Assembly (NCBI RefSeq): GCF_001618955.1
Contig: NZ_LVYV01000023.1
Location: 434,001-498,000, forward strand
Source: Tardiphaga robiniae
Lineage (GTDB): Bacteria; Pseudomonadota; Alphaproteobacteria; Rhizobiales; Xanthobacteraceae
Length of the DNA stretch: 64,000 nt
Reading direction: 5' to 3'
Of this stretch, positions 18,372-28,139 are shown in pieces. Both the position numbers and the translations under genes were made by a program. The notes under the pieces were generated by a model, which made no database searches, had not been told where the DNA came from, and worked only from the letters and a program-made list of their open reading frames with translations. How positions within the stretch are numbered: position 1 is the stretch's first letter; every line of letters begins with the position of its first letter.

Positions 18372-19717
18372 TACTGCTCTGTCTGCTTGCGCAAATCTGC
18401 GACGTCGCTTGCCGTGATCTGCGATCCCTTGCTGCCGAAGCGTGCGGTCACGTAATTCGCGACAGCCGCGATCTCCGTATCTGAATGGCTTTTGCCGAAA
18501 GCTGGCATCGAGAGCGCGCCTTGCGGCGTATGCCGCTTGGTGCCGGAGATCACGATCTGCGCCACGTTCGTCGCGCCAGGATCGTTAACGGCCCACGCGC
18601 CGGTCAGCGTGGCCATGGGCGAGAGTGCGCTCTCGCCTGTCCAGCCATGGCAGCTCACGCAGGCGCCCTGAAAGACCGTCTTGCCAAGCGCGTTCGCTGT
18701 CATGCCGTCCCTGTGCGAGGGCGGTGCGGGTGGCGCGAGTTTCGCGGGCAGATCAGGCGAGGGCATCGCCGGCACTGTGCGCAGGAATGCGACCATCGCC
18801 TTGATATCCGTCGGCGCCATCTTGCTGAAACTGTGGTCCACCGCTTCGCCCATCGGCCCCGAAGCGGTGCCGTGACCTTTGGCATGTCCGATCGACAGAT
18901 AGGAAACGACATCGTCGTCGCTCCAGCCGCCAAGGCCTGTCGTCTTGTCCGAGGTGATATTGAAGGCCCGCCATCCGGCGGTCAGGGCGCCAGCGAACTT
19001 CTTGCGGTTGTCGAGCGCAAAGCCGAGATTGCGCGGCGTGTGGCATTCGCCGCAATGCGCCAACGCCTCGACGAGATAGGCGCCCCTGTTCCATTCCGGG
19101 CTTTGTGACGTGTCGGGTTCGAAGCGCGTATCAGGATTGAACAATGCCGACCAGAACGTCATTGCCCAGCGTTGGTTGAATGGAAAGGCCAGCGTATTCT
19201 CAGGCGGTGCGGCGCGCACCGGTGCGAGGCTGAACAGATAGGCCTTGACCGCGAGCGTGTCCGCATCGGTCATGTAGGTGTAGGACGTATAGGGCATCGC
19301 CGGATAGAGCCGGGCGCCGTCGTGGCGCTTGCCGCTTCGAACGGCGTCGAGAAACTGCTGATCGGTGTAGTTGCCAATGCCTGTCTCTTTGTCCGGCGTG
19401 ATGTTGGTCGAGTAAAGTGTGCCGAACGGCAGTTTGAACGCGAAGCCGCCGGCATATTCTTTTCCGCCGGGTGCAGTGTGGCAGACCATGCAATCCGCCG
19501 CACGCGCGAGATATTCACCGCGCTCGATCGGGCTGGCGTTGGTCATGTTGGCGGGAACGCCGGTGGGATTGGGGCCCTTGTAGTCGGCCAGCGCCACCTT
19601 CGGGCCGCCCGAGAAGGCCATCGGTCCGGGGCCGCGCACATAGAGCGTAGCGCCGGCGGCACCGACAACACCGATAAGGATGACGCTGCCGAGAATGCGA
19701 CGTGCGGCGGGCGTCAT
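18371..19717 (-). CDS. Membrane-anchored triheme cytochrome c, electron acceptor of the Mo hydroxylase
   Basis: 448 residues from the ATG complementary to 19715-19717, which overlaps the stop of the upstream gene by four bases (ATGA). An N-terminal hydrophobic segment (ILGSVILIGVVGAAGATLYV) anchors it. Three CxxCH heme sites are present: CMVCH, CGECH and CVSCH, the pattern of alcohol- or aldehyde-dehydrogenase cytochrome subunits. It should take electrons from the molybdenum enzyme in the periplasm and pass them to the respiratory chain. A longer upstream frame exists but would lie inside the neighbouring gene. Confidence 0.93.
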   Translation of the reverse strand: MTPAARRILGSVILIGVVGAAGATLYVRGPGPMAFSGGPKVALADYKGPNPTGVPANMTNASPIERGEYLARAADCMVCHTAPGGKEYAGGFAFKLPFGTLYSTNITPDKETGIGNYTDQQFLDAVRSGKRHDGARLYPAMPYTSYTYMTDADTLAVKAYLFSLAPVRAAPPENTLAFPFNQRWAMTFWSALFNPDTRFEPDTSQSPEWNRGAYLVEALAHCGECHTPRNLGFALDNRKKFAGALTAGWRAFNITSDKTTGLGGWSDDDVVSYLSIGHAKGHGTASGPMGEAVDHSFSKMAPTDIKAMVAFLRTVPAMPSPDLPAKLAPPAPPSHRDGMTANALGKTVFQGACVSCHGWTGESALSPMATLTGAWAVNDPGATNVAQIVISGTKRHTPQGALSMPAFGKSHSDTEIAAVANYVTARFGSKGSQITASDVADLRKQTEQ

Positions 19718-21918
19718 GACTTCTTCCTTTCGGCTATCGCATCGCGGTCGATCGGCATCCTCCGCAGCGCAACGCCAGTCGCGGCATAAATCGCATTGCG
19801 TAGTGCCGGCGGTCCGCCGATCACGCCGCACTCGCCGATACCGCCGGGCGCCTCGCCGCTCTTGATGAGGTGGACATTGATTTTCGGCATCTGGTCGATC
19901 CGAAGCATGCGGTAGTCGTGGAAATTGGACTGCTGCACGCGTCCCTTTTCGATGGTGATGTCGCCATAGAGCGCGGCGGTGAGGCCGAATACGATGCCGC
20001 CTTCGATCTGCGCCATGATGGTGTCAGGATTGACGGCGATGCCGGTGTCGACCGCCACGTTGACCTGACGCAGACGAATTTCTCCCTGCGAATCGATCTC
20101 CGCTTCGACCACAGTCGCGATCGACGTATCGAAGGTGGGCTGGATGCTCACGCCGCGTCCGACGCGCGCTGGCAGCGGCTGACCCCAGTTGGCCTTCTCT
20201 GCCGCGAGATTGAGGGCCGCCAGCATCCGCGGCGCCTTGCCGAGCAATTCACGCCGGAACACGACGGGATCCTTGCCGGCCTTGCGAGCGAGCTCATCCA
20301 TGAAGCTCTCGATCGCGAACACGTTGTTGTTCGGGCCGACGCCGCGCCAGAAGCCGGTCGGCACCGCCGGCGGTTCGACACGGACATATTCACACTGGAA
20401 ATGCGGGAAGTCGTAGGGCTGGTCCGCAGCACTATCGATGGCGTCGATGTCGATGCCCTTCTGGAACGCAGGCGGCAGCCAGCGCGCGATCACGGCCGAG
20501 CCTGCGATCTTGTACTTGAAGCCGACCACTTTGCCGTTGGACAGTGTCGCCGAAATATTGTCGCGATAGACGGGGCGATAAATGTCGTGCTGGATGTCCT
20601 CTTCGCGGGTCCACACCACCTTGACCGGTCCATTGACCTGTTTGGCGATGCGCACCGCCGCCACGACCATGTCGGGCTCAAGCCTGCGGCCGAAGCCGCC
20701 GCCAATCATGTGCTGATTTACTGTGACCTTGTCGATCGGCAGGCCAGCGGCCTTGGCAGCCTCGGATTGCACCCGCGACATGATCTGCGTGCCCGTCCAG
20801 ACCTCGCAGGAATCCCCCTTGAAGTGCACCGTGCAATTCAAGGGCTCCATGGTCGCGTGCGCAAGGAACGGCATCTCGTAGGACGCGTCGATCCGTTCGC
20901 CGGTGGCGAGACCCTTGGCGATGTCGCCGACCGATTTGGCGATCACGCCGTCCGTCTCGCTGGCCGCGCGCAAATGCGCCCAGATGTCCTTCGAACTGAT
21001 CTTGGCGTTGGGACCTTCATCCCAAGTGATATCGAGCGCTTCGAGCCCGGACCTGGCGGCCCACATGTGATCGCCGACCACGGCCACGAGGTCGTCGAGC
21101 ACGACGATCTGCCGCACGCCCGGAATTTTCTTCGCCGCGCGGTCATCGACCTTGGCGAGTTTGCCGCCGAACACCGGGCATTGTGCCAGCGTCGCGAATG
21201 TCATGCCCGGCACCATCGCGTCGATACCGTAGATCGTCTTGCCGTTGACCTTGTCCGGTGTATCGAAGCGCTTCAGCGGCTTGCCGATCACCGAGAAGTC
21301 TTTCGGGTCCTTGAGCGCGACGTCCTTCGGCGGCGTGAGTTTGCCGGCGGCGTCGCACAACTCGCCATAGGACAGTTTGCGCCCGCTGGCCGCATGCATC
21401 ACTTGCCCGTTCGACGCCGTGCAGTTCGCAGGTTCGACCTGCCACTGTTCAGCTGCGGCTTGCACCAGCATCGCACGCGCGGTTGCACCGGCATTGCGCA
21501 GCGGTTTCCAGAATGCGCGCACCGAAGTCGATCCGCCGGTCGCCTGGATGATGAAAATTGGATTTCCGTAGAGTTTGTCGCTGGGCGGCGCATGTTGCAG
21601 CGTGATCTGCGCATAGTCCGCGTCGAGCTCTTCGGCGAGGATCATGGCGATGGCGGTGTAGATGCCTTGCCCCATCTCGACTTGCGGCATCACCAGTGTC
21701 GTCTTGCCGGTAGTGTCGATGCGGATGAAGGCGTTGGGGGCGAATTTGCCCTCCGTCGTATCGGGAGGCTGTGTCGGCTCATTGGCCGCGCGTACCGGAA
21801 GCTGGAAGGCGAACATAAAGCCGCCCACAAAGGCGCCAGCGAGCAGATTGCGCCGTGACAGGCCAGAAGGCTTGTTTGCAGGACTGGCCGCAACAAGCAT
21901 GTTGTCTGCAAGTTTCAT
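19714..21918 (-). CDS. Molybdopterin-binding large subunit, xanthine oxidase family (IorB-like)
   Basis: 734 residues. The N-terminus carries a twin-arginine-type signal (SRRNLLAGAFVGG), consistent with export of the folded cofactor-loaded enzyme. Family motifs are GQGIYTAIAMILAEELDAD, the split aldehyde oxidase/xanthine dehydrogenase domains, the active-site region HMIGGGFGRRLEPD, and GIGECGVIGGPPA near the end, with the catalytic Glu region just before it. Such enzymes oxidise aldehydes or N-heterocycles such as isoquinoline with water as oxygen donor. It has no FAD subunit; electrons leave through the 2Fe-2S subunit to the cytochrome. The substrate is unknown. Confidence 0.93.
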   Translation of the reverse strand: MKLADNMLVAASPANKPSGLSRRNLLAGAFVGGFMFAFQLPVRAANEPTQPPDTTEGKFAPNAFIRIDTTGKTTLVMPQVEMGQGIYTAIAMILAEELDADYAQITLQHAPPSDKLYGNPIFIIQATGGSTSVRAFWKPLRNAGATARAMLVQAAAEQWQVEPANCTASNGQVMHAASGRKLSYGELCDAAGKLTPPKDVALKDPKDFSVIGKPLKRFDTPDKVNGKTIYGIDAMVPGMTFATLAQCPVFGGKLAKVDDRAAKKIPGVRQIVVLDDLVAVVGDHMWAARSGLEALDITWDEGPNAKISSKDIWAHLRAASETDGVIAKSVGDIAKGLATGERIDASYEMPFLAHATMEPLNCTVHFKGDSCEVWTGTQIMSRVQSEAAKAAGLPIDKVTVNQHMIGGGFGRRLEPDMVVAAVRIAKQVNGPVKVVWTREEDIQHDIYRPVYRDNISATLSNGKVVGFKYKIAGSAVIARWLPPAFQKGIDIDAIDSAADQPYDFPHFQCEYVRVEPPAVPTGFWRGVGPNNNVFAIESFMDELARKAGKDPVVFRRELLGKAPRMLAALNLAAEKANWGQPLPARVGRGVSIQPTFDTSIATVVEAEIDSQGEIRLRQVNVAVDTGIAVNPDTIMAQIEGGIVFGLTAALYGDITIEKGRVQQSNFHDYRMLRIDQMPKINVHLIKSGEAPGGIGECGVIGGPPALRNAIYAATGVALRRMPIDRDAIAERKKS

Positions 21919-21927
21919 GGCCGACTC

Positions 21928-22392
21928 CTAGGTTTGCCGTTCGGAGGCAGCATGTTTGATGGCTTCACGCACCCGGACATAGGTGCCGCAGCGACAGATA
22001 TTTCCGGCCATGGCGGCATCGATGTCAGAATCGTCGGGGGTCGGCGTAGAAGCGAGGAGCGCCGCCGCCGACATGATCTGCCCGGACTGGCAGTAACCGC
22101 ATTGAATGACTTCGAGATCGAGCCAGGCTTTCTGCACCTTGGCGCCAACCGGTGTGGTGCCGACGCCTTCGATCGTTGTGATGGCGCGCCCGCTCACCGC
22201 ACTAACCGGCAGCAGACAGGAGCGCACGGCCTTGCCGTCGACATGCACGGTGCATGCCCCGCATAGCGCGACGCCGCAGCCGAATTTCGTACCGGTCATG
22301 CCGAGAATGTCGCGCAGCACCCAGAGCAGAGGCATGTCGTCTGGTGCGTCGAAGGACTTCTGCTCGCCGTTGATAGTAAGATTTGTCGCCAT
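21928..22392 (-). CDS. 2Fe-2S small subunit of the Mo hydroxylase (IorA-like)
   Basis: 154 residues. The plant-ferredoxin-type cluster is bound by C39, C44, C47 and C59 ([13 protein letters not shown]); the second cluster, near the molybdenum, by C98, C101, C133 and C135 (QCGYCQSGQ and [10 protein letters not shown]). It passes electrons from the Mo site to the cytochrome. The gene has a clear ribosome-binding site (GGAGG) and is the first of the operon, 9 bases upstream of the large-subunit gene. It has no signal of its own, so it is presumably exported by hitchhiking on the Tat signal of the large subunit. Confidence 0.94.
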   Translation of the reverse strand: MATNLTINGEQKSFDAPDDMPLLWVLRDILGMTGTKFGCGVALCGACTVHVDGKAVRSCLLPVSAVSGRAITTIEGVGTTPVGAKVQKAWLDLEVIQCGYCQSGQIMSAAALLASTPTPDDSDIDAAMAGNICRCGTYVRVREAIKHAASERQT

Positions 22393-22657
22393 GGAGCCTC
22401 CAATCGACCGGCAGCCAATTCAACAGGGGTGTCCAATAACGTCCCGTCGGAAGACCGATTGGAATTAGTATAATCTTACAGCCGTCATTTCAACAGAAGG
22501 AAATATCCCAACTGCGTGATGCAAGTGCGCGCAATTGTTGCGATGAGCAACTATCAATTCAATTGCCGGCAATAGCGCAACTATCACGGGCTCCCAATAG
22601 TGCGTACATACGTTTTACTCAAAACTGAGATGCTTTGTTCAAGCACCGCGTCGTCAG
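22393..22657. other. Promoter region of the Mo hydroxylase operon
   Basis: About 265 AT-richer bases between the operon start and the hairpin after the PPK2 gene. No gene is seen. Several scattered copies of short GCAA/TTGC stretches occur, but no clean operator. The promoter for the minus-strand operon should lie near 22440-22500. Confidence 0.4.
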
Positions 22658-22694
22658 GGCGGCAGGCAGCGCACAAAGTGCGCTGCCTGCCGCC
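22658..22694 (-). terminator. Hairpin after the PPK2 gene
   Basis: A perfect 17-bp stem, 22658-22674 against 22678-22694, with an AAA loop, starts 7 bases after the PPK2 stop codon. It is very GC-rich. There is no T-run on the minus strand, so it may act as a 3'-end stabiliser or a factor-assisted terminator. Confidence 0.7.
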
Positions 22695-22701
22695 GATGTC
22701 C

Positions 22702-23628
22702 TCAATATTTCTCCGGCACATACATCTCGGCTGGCACCGGGGTACGATGATAGTCGGGATTGCGCACGCGTGCCGGTAGGACCACGGGCGGATGCTCGAC
22801 CTCTTGATAGGGGATCTGCTCCAGCAGATGCGCGATGCAGTTCAGGCGCGCCTTCTTCTTGTCGACGGCCTGCACCACATGCCACGGGGCTTCCGGAATA
22901 TGCGTATGCTCGAGCATCGCTTCCTTTGCCTTGGTGTATTGCTCCCAGCGGGTGCGCGCCTCGACATCCATCGGGCTGAGCTTCCACTGCTTGAGCGGAT
23001 CGGCGATGCGCATCGAGAAGCGCAGGTGCTGCGCTTCATCGGTGATCGAGAACCAGTATTTGACCAGGATGATGCCCGAGCGCACCAGCATGCGTTCGAA
23101 TTCCGGCACCGAGCGGAAGAATTCCTCCACGTCATTGTCGGTGCAGAAACCCATCACGCGCTCGACGCCGGCGCGGTTGTACCAGCTTCGATCGAACAGC
23201 ACGATCTCGCCGCCGGCGGGGAGGTGCGAGACGTAACGCTGGAAGTACCACTGGGTGCGCTCGCGCTCGTTCGGTGCGGGGAGTGCGGCAACGCGGCAGA
23301 CGCGCGGATTGAGCCGCTGGGTGATGCGCTTGATGACGCCGCCCTTGCCGGCGGAATCGCGGCCTTCGAAGATCACAACGACCTTGAGCTTGTTGTGCTG
23401 GACCCAGCTCTGCAGCTTCACCAGTTCGCGCTGCAGGCGGAACAGCTCCTTGAAATAGTGGCGCCGCTCGATGGTCTCCGCGGGGCTGTGGCCGGACATT
23501 TCGTTTGTCAGGGCGTCGAGACGATCGTCGTCGATCTCGAGCTCGAGTTCTTCATCGAAGCTGTCCAGCATTTCTGCGCGAATGCGGTCGTGGATTGCTC
23601 GAGCGTCGTCGAGGGAATGTTCGGTCAT
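22702..23628 (-). CDS. ppk2: Polyphosphate kinase 2 (PPK2)
   Basis: 308 residues from the ATG complementary to 23626-23628, which has GGAG upstream; 16 further in-frame residues upstream are unlikely to be translated. Walker A is FEGRDSAGKGGVIKR (K95), the lid and Walker B stretch is LFDRSWYNRAGVER (D146), and WHVVQAVDKKKARLN follows. This is the single-domain PPK2 form that transfers phosphate between polyphosphate and nucleoside mono- or diphosphates. It is a lone gene with a strong hairpin directly after it. Confidence 0.93.
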   Translation of the reverse strand: MTEHSLDDARAIHDRIRAEMLDSFDEELELEIDDDRLDALTNEMSGHSPAETIERRHYFKELFRLQRELVKLQSWVQHNKLKVVVIFEGRDSAGKGGVIKRITQRLNPRVCRVAALPAPNERERTQWYFQRYVSHLPAGGEIVLFDRSWYNRAGVERVMGFCTDNDVEEFFRSVPEFERMLVRSGIILVKYWFSITDEAQHLRFSMRIADPLKQWKLSPMDVEARTRWEQYTKAKEAMLEHTHIPEAPWHVVQAVDKKKARLNCIAHLLEQIPYQEVEHPPVVLPARVRNPDYHRTPVPAEMYVPEKY

Positions 23629-23863
23629 GGCAGCTCCGCTGGTATCGAATGGGTCCACGGTTATGGACCAATGCAAATGTCAGCGGTGTGACACTGCCCC
23701 CCAACTTCGCGGCGGGGGAATGGCCCCAATGGGCCTCGCCACCGCTGTGTCCATGCAGGACGGGGTACCGCAAGCCGAATTCAACTACGCGTGATTGGCG
23801 CTACCTTGAGGGCCAGGCGTGCGCATCTGAGGTCGCGGGGCTCATTGACGAAGGAAAAATGTG

Positions 23864-24130
23864 ATGAATAAATTCATTCTGTTGGGCGTCGCTTTACTGA
23901 TCGCCGGCACTGCGAACTGGACCGCACAGGCCAAAGACGGGCATAGCACTGCCAGCAAGCATCGACGGATCATGTCCTCCCACGCGCGGTATGAGGGAAG
24001 CGCCCCCGTAATGGTCTATCGCGGATTTGGTGCCGGCCCCGGTTCATATAGATACAGCGCGCCATATGGATATGGCGGCGGTTCATACGGCGGATCTGAC
24101 GATGCAGAAGGCCGAACAAGCGGCGGCTAG
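23864..24130 (+). CDS. Small secreted Gly/Tyr-rich protein
   Basis: 88 residues from an ATG with AAGGAAA about 8 bases upstream; a GTG one codon earlier is possible. A signal peptide (KFILLGVALLIAGTANWTAQA) is followed by a His/Arg-containing stretch and a Gly-Tyr-Ser-rich tail (PYGYGGGSYGG). I do not recognise a family. Its composition suggests a small periplasmic or surface protein. It is flanked by genes on the opposite strand. Confidence 0.6.
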   Translation: MNKFILLGVALLIAGTANWTAQAKDGHSTASKHRRIMSSHARYEGSAPVMVYRGFGAGPGSYRYSAPYGYGGGSYGGSDDAEGRTSGG

Positions 24131-24179
24131 GAGGGGTCTTGGCAGTTTTGGCTGTTACCCACTCACAGACGGAATATGC

Positions 24180-24210
24180 GGCGCTGCACCAGCTCTCAGG
24201 TAGCAGCGCC
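24180..24210. terminator. Hairpin between convergent genes
   Basis: GGCGCTGC (24180-24187) and GCAGCGCC (24203-24210) form a perfect 8-bp stem with a 15-base loop. It lies between the small secreted-protein gene and the convergent chemoreceptor gene. It could end transcription from either side. No T-run is present. Confidence 0.4.
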
Positions 24211-24225
24211 GTGTGCAAACCCAAA

Positions 24226-25977
24226 TCATAATTTGTACGCCGTGCGGAACCCGCCCCAATGACGTCCCTGTATGCGCACGGGCACGTCGATCTCGCGCAT
24301 CATCACGGTCTGGCCGTTGCCCATGTCGCGGGCATAGCTCTGAATCAGGTAGGAACGGGTGTTGCGACCGGCGGCCAATCCAGCCGGATCGTTGAAGATG
24401 CGGCGGTTGCGGCAGTTGGCCGTGTTCCAGGCGACATCGCCCGGGCGCTGCGGCTTCGAATAGATGCTATTGTGCACCGGCAGATAGCCGTTGCGGTCGA
24501 TCATGGCGCAGAACGCCATGCGGCTGTCCTTGGCGAGAAATGCATCCTGGAATTCGGGCAGTGCGCGGTCGGCCCAGCCGAGAATCTTTGTCCGGTACTG
24601 TACCGGATTGGAGCCGGGGATCTCGACGTAGTTGTCGTCGAACATGTCGTCGATGCTGATAGCGCCGGATGCAATACCGTCGGCAAAGATCTTGTTGAGC
24701 ACGGCGCCGGCGTCAATGGCGCGGGTGACGAATTCGGTGTTCTCGTCATGGATCGCCCAAAGCCGGTCTTCGATCCGGCTGATGAGAGCCCCGTCGGGCG
24801 CGACGAACAGTGCCTGTGCGCCGGCGGGAGAATGTTCGGCAATGCGCAGGCGGCAGGGGCCGACCTCGCTGAGTTCAGCAGCAACGATGTCGTGCAACGG
24901 AAGCCGGTTCGCGTCCGGCCCCCCGATGAGAATGCCATCCATCGAGATTTCATAGACCGGCGCGCTGATCTGGCGGCCGCGGGCCTGAAGATCGACGTTG
25001 AGGTGACATGGCAGCTTTTCGCGTCGTCGCTCGTCTTCGCGCTCGCTCTGTTTGAGCAGTACCGCGCAACGCGACTTCAGCCGCGAGGCAAACATCGTCA
25101 CGGCCTGGCCAGCCTGCGCGACATGCTCGCCATGGGCAGCCGCTTCCTTTGCAGCGCTATCGATTTCCGCGGCGCTGTCGCCGACCGAGACGATGAACTG
25201 CGAGGCGGTGGCAGCGTTATGCGACATCTCGCTGGTCGTTGCGTTCTGCTCGGCAACTGCGCCATTCACATTGGCAAACACCGGGCGGATCGCGTCGATG
25301 GCGATGGAGATGCGATGCACCGCATCGACCGAACTCGCTGCGTCGCGCTGCAGTGTGTCGATCTTCTTCCTGATCTCTTCGGTCGCGCTCTGCGTCTGCA
25401 CCGCCAGCGCCTTGACCTCGGTGGCGACGACCGAGAAGCCGCGGCCTGCGGCGCCTGCGCGTGCCGCCTCGATGGTCGCGTTCAGCGCCAGCATCGTTGT
25501 CTGCCGGGCGATCTGCGCGATCAACTCCAGCACATTGCTGATCGCGGCCGAGGAATCGCGCAGCCGGTCCACATTGGCGCTGGCCTCATGCGCGGCGGCG
25601 CCGGCCTCGTCCGCAAGCCGGCTGGCATCGCGCACCTGGGCGCCGATGCCTTCGGCCGAATGAGTGAATTTATCGGCGGCCTGCGCAAAGGTTGTGGCAG
25701 TGGATTGCGCGGCGCTGCTGCGGTCGGCCAGCACATCGGTGCGGGCGCGGATGGCGGAGAGGGTGGTGGCGGTCGATTCGGCGCCGCCGGCGACAGACGT
25801 CGCGGCACGCTCGAGCTGGCGGATAAGCGCGCCCAGCTCGAGTTCCAGCAACTCCAGAATGTCGCGGGCGGAATCGTTGTCGGAAGCCGCGGGGGCCTCG
25901 ATTGGCGCCGCTTTGTCGGGCGCAAGTACCGGCACAACCAGATCGGGCTGCTTCCTGCGGAACAGTCCAAATGCCAT
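24226..25977 (-). CDS. Soluble methyl-accepting chemotaxis protein with PilZ-like middle domain
   Basis: 583 residues from the ATG complementary to 25975-25977; no membrane segment or signal peptide is seen. The chemoreceptor signalling domain is at the N-terminal side (about 40-310) and contains the hairpin region IARQTTMLALNATIEAARAG and GRGFSVVATEVKALA. A short basic segment then leads to a PilZ-like stretch (about 325-400, with VYEISMDGILIGG). The C-terminal 180 residues resemble the Cache-like tail of alphaproteobacterial receptors, ending HWGGFRTAYKL. It should signal to a CheA kinase from the cytoplasm. The order is reversed compared with classical receptors. Confidence 0.87.
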   Translation of the reverse strand: MAFGLFRRKQPDLVVPVLAPDKAAPIEAPAASDNDSARDILELLELELGALIRQLERAATSVAGGAESTATTLSAIRARTDVLADRSSAAQSTATTFAQAADKFTHSAEGIGAQVRDASRLADEAGAAAHEASANVDRLRDSSAAISNVLELIAQIARQTTMLALNATIEAARAGAAGRGFSVVATEVKALAVQTQSATEEIRKKIDTLQRDAASSVDAVHRISIAIDAIRPVFANVNGAVAEQNATTSEMSHNAATASQFIVSVGDSAAEIDSAAKEAAAHGEHVAQAGQAVTMFASRLKSRCAVLLKQSEREDERRREKLPCHLNVDLQARGRQISAPVYEISMDGILIGGPDANRLPLHDIVAAELSEVGPCRLRIAEHSPAGAQALFVAPDGALISRIEDRLWAIHDENTEFVTRAIDAGAVLNKIFADGIASGAISIDDMFDDNYVEIPGSNPVQYRTKILGWADRALPEFQDAFLAKDSRMAFCAMIDRNGYLPVHNSIYSKPQRPGDVAWNTANCRNRRIFNDPAGLAAGRNTRSYLIQSYARDMGNGQTVMMREIDVPVRIQGRHWGGFRTAYKL

Positions 25978-26165
25978 ATTCAAATCTCGCGGATTACAAT
26001 CTATGCGGGTATCCTTGCACCTGAGTGTGAAGTGAGGGTTAAGGATCGCAGTGGCGGCGATTTTGGCCTGCGAGATTTCGACGCATACTTTTGATTTTGC
26101 TGGGCTCTCGGCCTATAACCCCGCGCCGCAGCCCTTAAGACCCCAGACGATTCAAGAGAGACCGC

Positions 26166-26912
26166 ATGGCCGGACATTCCCAATTCAAGAACATCATGCA
26201 CCGCAAGGGCCGGCAGGATGCCCAGAAGTCCAAGCTGTTCAGCAAGCTGGCGCGCGAAATCACCGTCGCTGCCAAGATGGGGACGCCCGACCCGTCGATG
26301 AATGCCCGGCTGCGCTCCGCCGTGATCGCCGCCCGGCAGGAGAACATGCCGCGTGACAACATCGAGCGCGCCATCAAGAAGGCGATCGGTAGCGACGGCG
26401 AGAACTACGATGAAATCCGCTACGAGGGCTACGGCCCCGGCGGCGTCGCCGTCATCGTCGAGGCGCTGACCGACAACCGCAATCGCGCCGCCTCCGACAT
26501 CCGTTCTTACTTCACCAAATCCGGCGGCAATTTGGGCGAAACCGGCTCAGTTTCCTTCATGTTCGACCATGTCGGCGTGATCGAATATGACGCCGACAAG
26601 GCCTCTGCCGACGACATGCTGGAAGCTGCCATCGAGGCCGGTGCGGATGATGTGGTGTCGGGCGAGGGCGGCCACGAGGTCTACGCGTCGCAGGAGACGT
26701 TCCGCGAGGTTGCCAAGGGACTGGAAGGCAAGTTCGGCGAAGCCCGCAAGGCCGCGGTGATCTGGAAGCCGCAGAACACGCTCTCGGTCGATGACGAGAC
26801 CGGCGAGAAGCTGATCAAGCTGATGGACCTGTTGAACGAGCATGACGACGTGCAGAACGTCTATGCCAATTTCGAAGTGTCCGATGCGCTGATGGCCAAG
26901 ATGGGCGGCTGA
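26166..26912 (+). CDS. yebC: YebC/PmpR family protein
   Basis: 248 residues, full length. The N-terminus [18 protein letters not shown] and the motif [19 protein letters not shown] are diagnostic. YebC proteins are DNA-binding regulators, and some members relieve ribosome stalling. The gene is commonly found just upstream of ruvC, as here, 85 bases away. Confidence 0.95.
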   Translation: MAGHSQFKNIMHRKGRQDAQKSKLFSKLAREITVAAKMGTPDPSMNARLRSAVIAARQENMPRDNIERAIKKAIGSDGENYDEIRYEGYGPGGVAVIVEALTDNRNRAASDIRSYFTKSGGNLGETGSVSFMFDHVGVIEYDADKASADDMLEAAIEAGADDVVSGEGGHEVYASQETFREVAKGLEGKFGEARKAAVIWKPQNTLSVDDETGEKLIKLMDLLNEHDDVQNVYANFEVSDALMAKMGG

Positions 26913-26997
26913 ACAGGGGCTCAGCTTCCCTCTCTTTCCTTTGGGACGGCTCCGCGTTTCTATTTCGTTCCCTGCCGTCCGGCGTTATCCCTGTGGG

Positions 26998-27525
26998 ATG
27001 ACACATCCTCCGATTCGCCCTCCTGTCCGTATCATCGGCATCGATCCGGGCCTGCGCCGCACCGGCTGGGGCGTGATCGAGATCGACGGCAACCGGCTGA
27101 CCTATATCGGCTGCGGTTCGGTGGAACCGCCGGACAATCTGCCGCTGGCGAGCCGGCTGCTCGGCATTCATGAAGGGCTCGCCAAGGTGCTCGGCGACTT
27201 CCAGCCGGCCGAAGCTGCGGTCGAACAGACCTTCGTCAACAAGGACGGCGTTGCCACGCTGAAGCTCGGCCAGGCGCGCGGTATCGCCATGATGACGCCG
27301 GCGATGTTTGGCATTGCCGTCGCCGAATACGCGCCCAATCAGGTGAAGAAGACCGTGGTCGGCGCGGGCCACGCCGACAAGAACCAGATCCAGGTGATGC
27401 TGAAGATCCTGCTGCCGAAGGCTGAGCCGAAATCCGCCGATGCGGCCGACGCGCTGGCCATCGCCATCACCCATGCGCATCACCGTCAGAGCACGGCACT
27501 GCGCCTCAAGGTCGTCGGCGCGTGA
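26998..27525 (+). CDS. ruvC: Holliday junction endodeoxyribonuclease RuvC
   Basis: 175 residues from the ATG at 26998; an upstream in-frame TTG at 26941 would add 19 residues unlike the family. The active-site acidic residues lie in [25 protein letters not shown] and the C-terminal [15 protein letters not shown]. It resolves Holliday junctions delivered by RuvAB. Its stop codon overlaps the ruvA start by four bases (GTGA). Confidence 0.96.
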   Translation: MTHPPIRPPVRIIGIDPGLRRTGWGVIEIDGNRLTYIGCGSVEPPDNLPLASRLLGIHEGLAKVLGDFQPAEAAVEQTFVNKDGVATLKLGQARGIAMMTPAMFGIAVAEYAPNQVKKTVVGAGHADKNQIQVMLKILLPKAEPKSADAADALAIAITHAHHRQSTALRLKVVGA

Positions 27526-28139
27526 TCGGCAAGCTCAAAGGCCTGATCGACAGCTATGGCGAGGACTATGTGATCCTCGACGTACAGGGCGTGGGCTATC
27601 AGGTGCATTGTTCCGCTCGCACGCTGCAGGCACTGCCGCAGGCGGGTGAAGCTGCGGTGCTCGCCATCGAAACATATGTCCGCGAAGACCATATCAAGCT
27701 GTTCGGATTCCGCAGCGATATGGAGCGCGAATGGTTTCGCCTGCTGCAGACTGTGCAGGGCGTTGGTGCCAAGGTCGCGCTCGCCGTGCTTAGCACGCTG
27801 CCGCCGGCCGACCTCGCCAATGCCATCGCGCTGCGCGACAAGACGGCCGTGGCGCGCACGCCGGGCGTCGGTCCTAAAGTGGCCGAGCGCATCGTCAGCG
27901 AATTGAAGGACAAGGCGCCGGCCTTTGCGTCCGTTGATCCGGTGGTCGCGCAACTCGCCGGCGCGATGGACGATAACCGCGCACCAGGCGCCGTCAGGGA
28001 TGCGATCTCCGCGCTGGTCAATCTCGGTTATGGCCAGCCGCAGGCGGCGGCCGCCGTCGCAGCCGCGTCGCGCAGCGCAGGTGAAAGTGCGGAAACGGCG
28101 CAACTCATCAAGCTCGGGCTGAAGGAACTGGCGAAGTGA
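27522..28139 (+). CDS. ruvA: Holliday junction DNA helicase subunit RuvA
   Basis: 205 residues from a GTG start overlapping the ruvC stop. The family pattern [14 protein letters not shown], the helix-hairpin-helix motifs ([18 protein letters not shown] and [19 protein letters not shown]) and the C-terminal RuvB-contact domain ([14 protein letters not shown]) are present. It binds the four-way junction as a tetramer. Its stop overlaps the start of the membrane-protein gene that follows. Confidence 0.95.
   Translation: MIGKLKGLIDSYGEDYVILDVQGVGYQVHCSARTLQALPQAGEAAVLAIETYVREDHIKLFGFRSDMEREWFRLLQTVQGVGAKVALAVLSTLPPADLANAIALRDKTAVARTPGVGPKVAERIVSELKDKAPAFASVDPVVAQLAGAMDDNRAPGAVRDAISALVNLGYGQPQAAAAVAAASRSAGESAETAQLIKLGLKELAK

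Noticed and set aside
19870-21858. Plus-strand frame of 662 codons opposite the molybdenum hydroxylase large subunit
   Set aside because: Long only because high-G+C codon bias removes stop codons in this antisense frame; composition is Arg/His/Asp-rich and unlike a protein family.
24259-26094. Plus-strand frame of 611 codons opposite the chemoreceptor gene
   Set aside because: Antisense shadow; the minus-strand chemoreceptor motifs are unmistakable.
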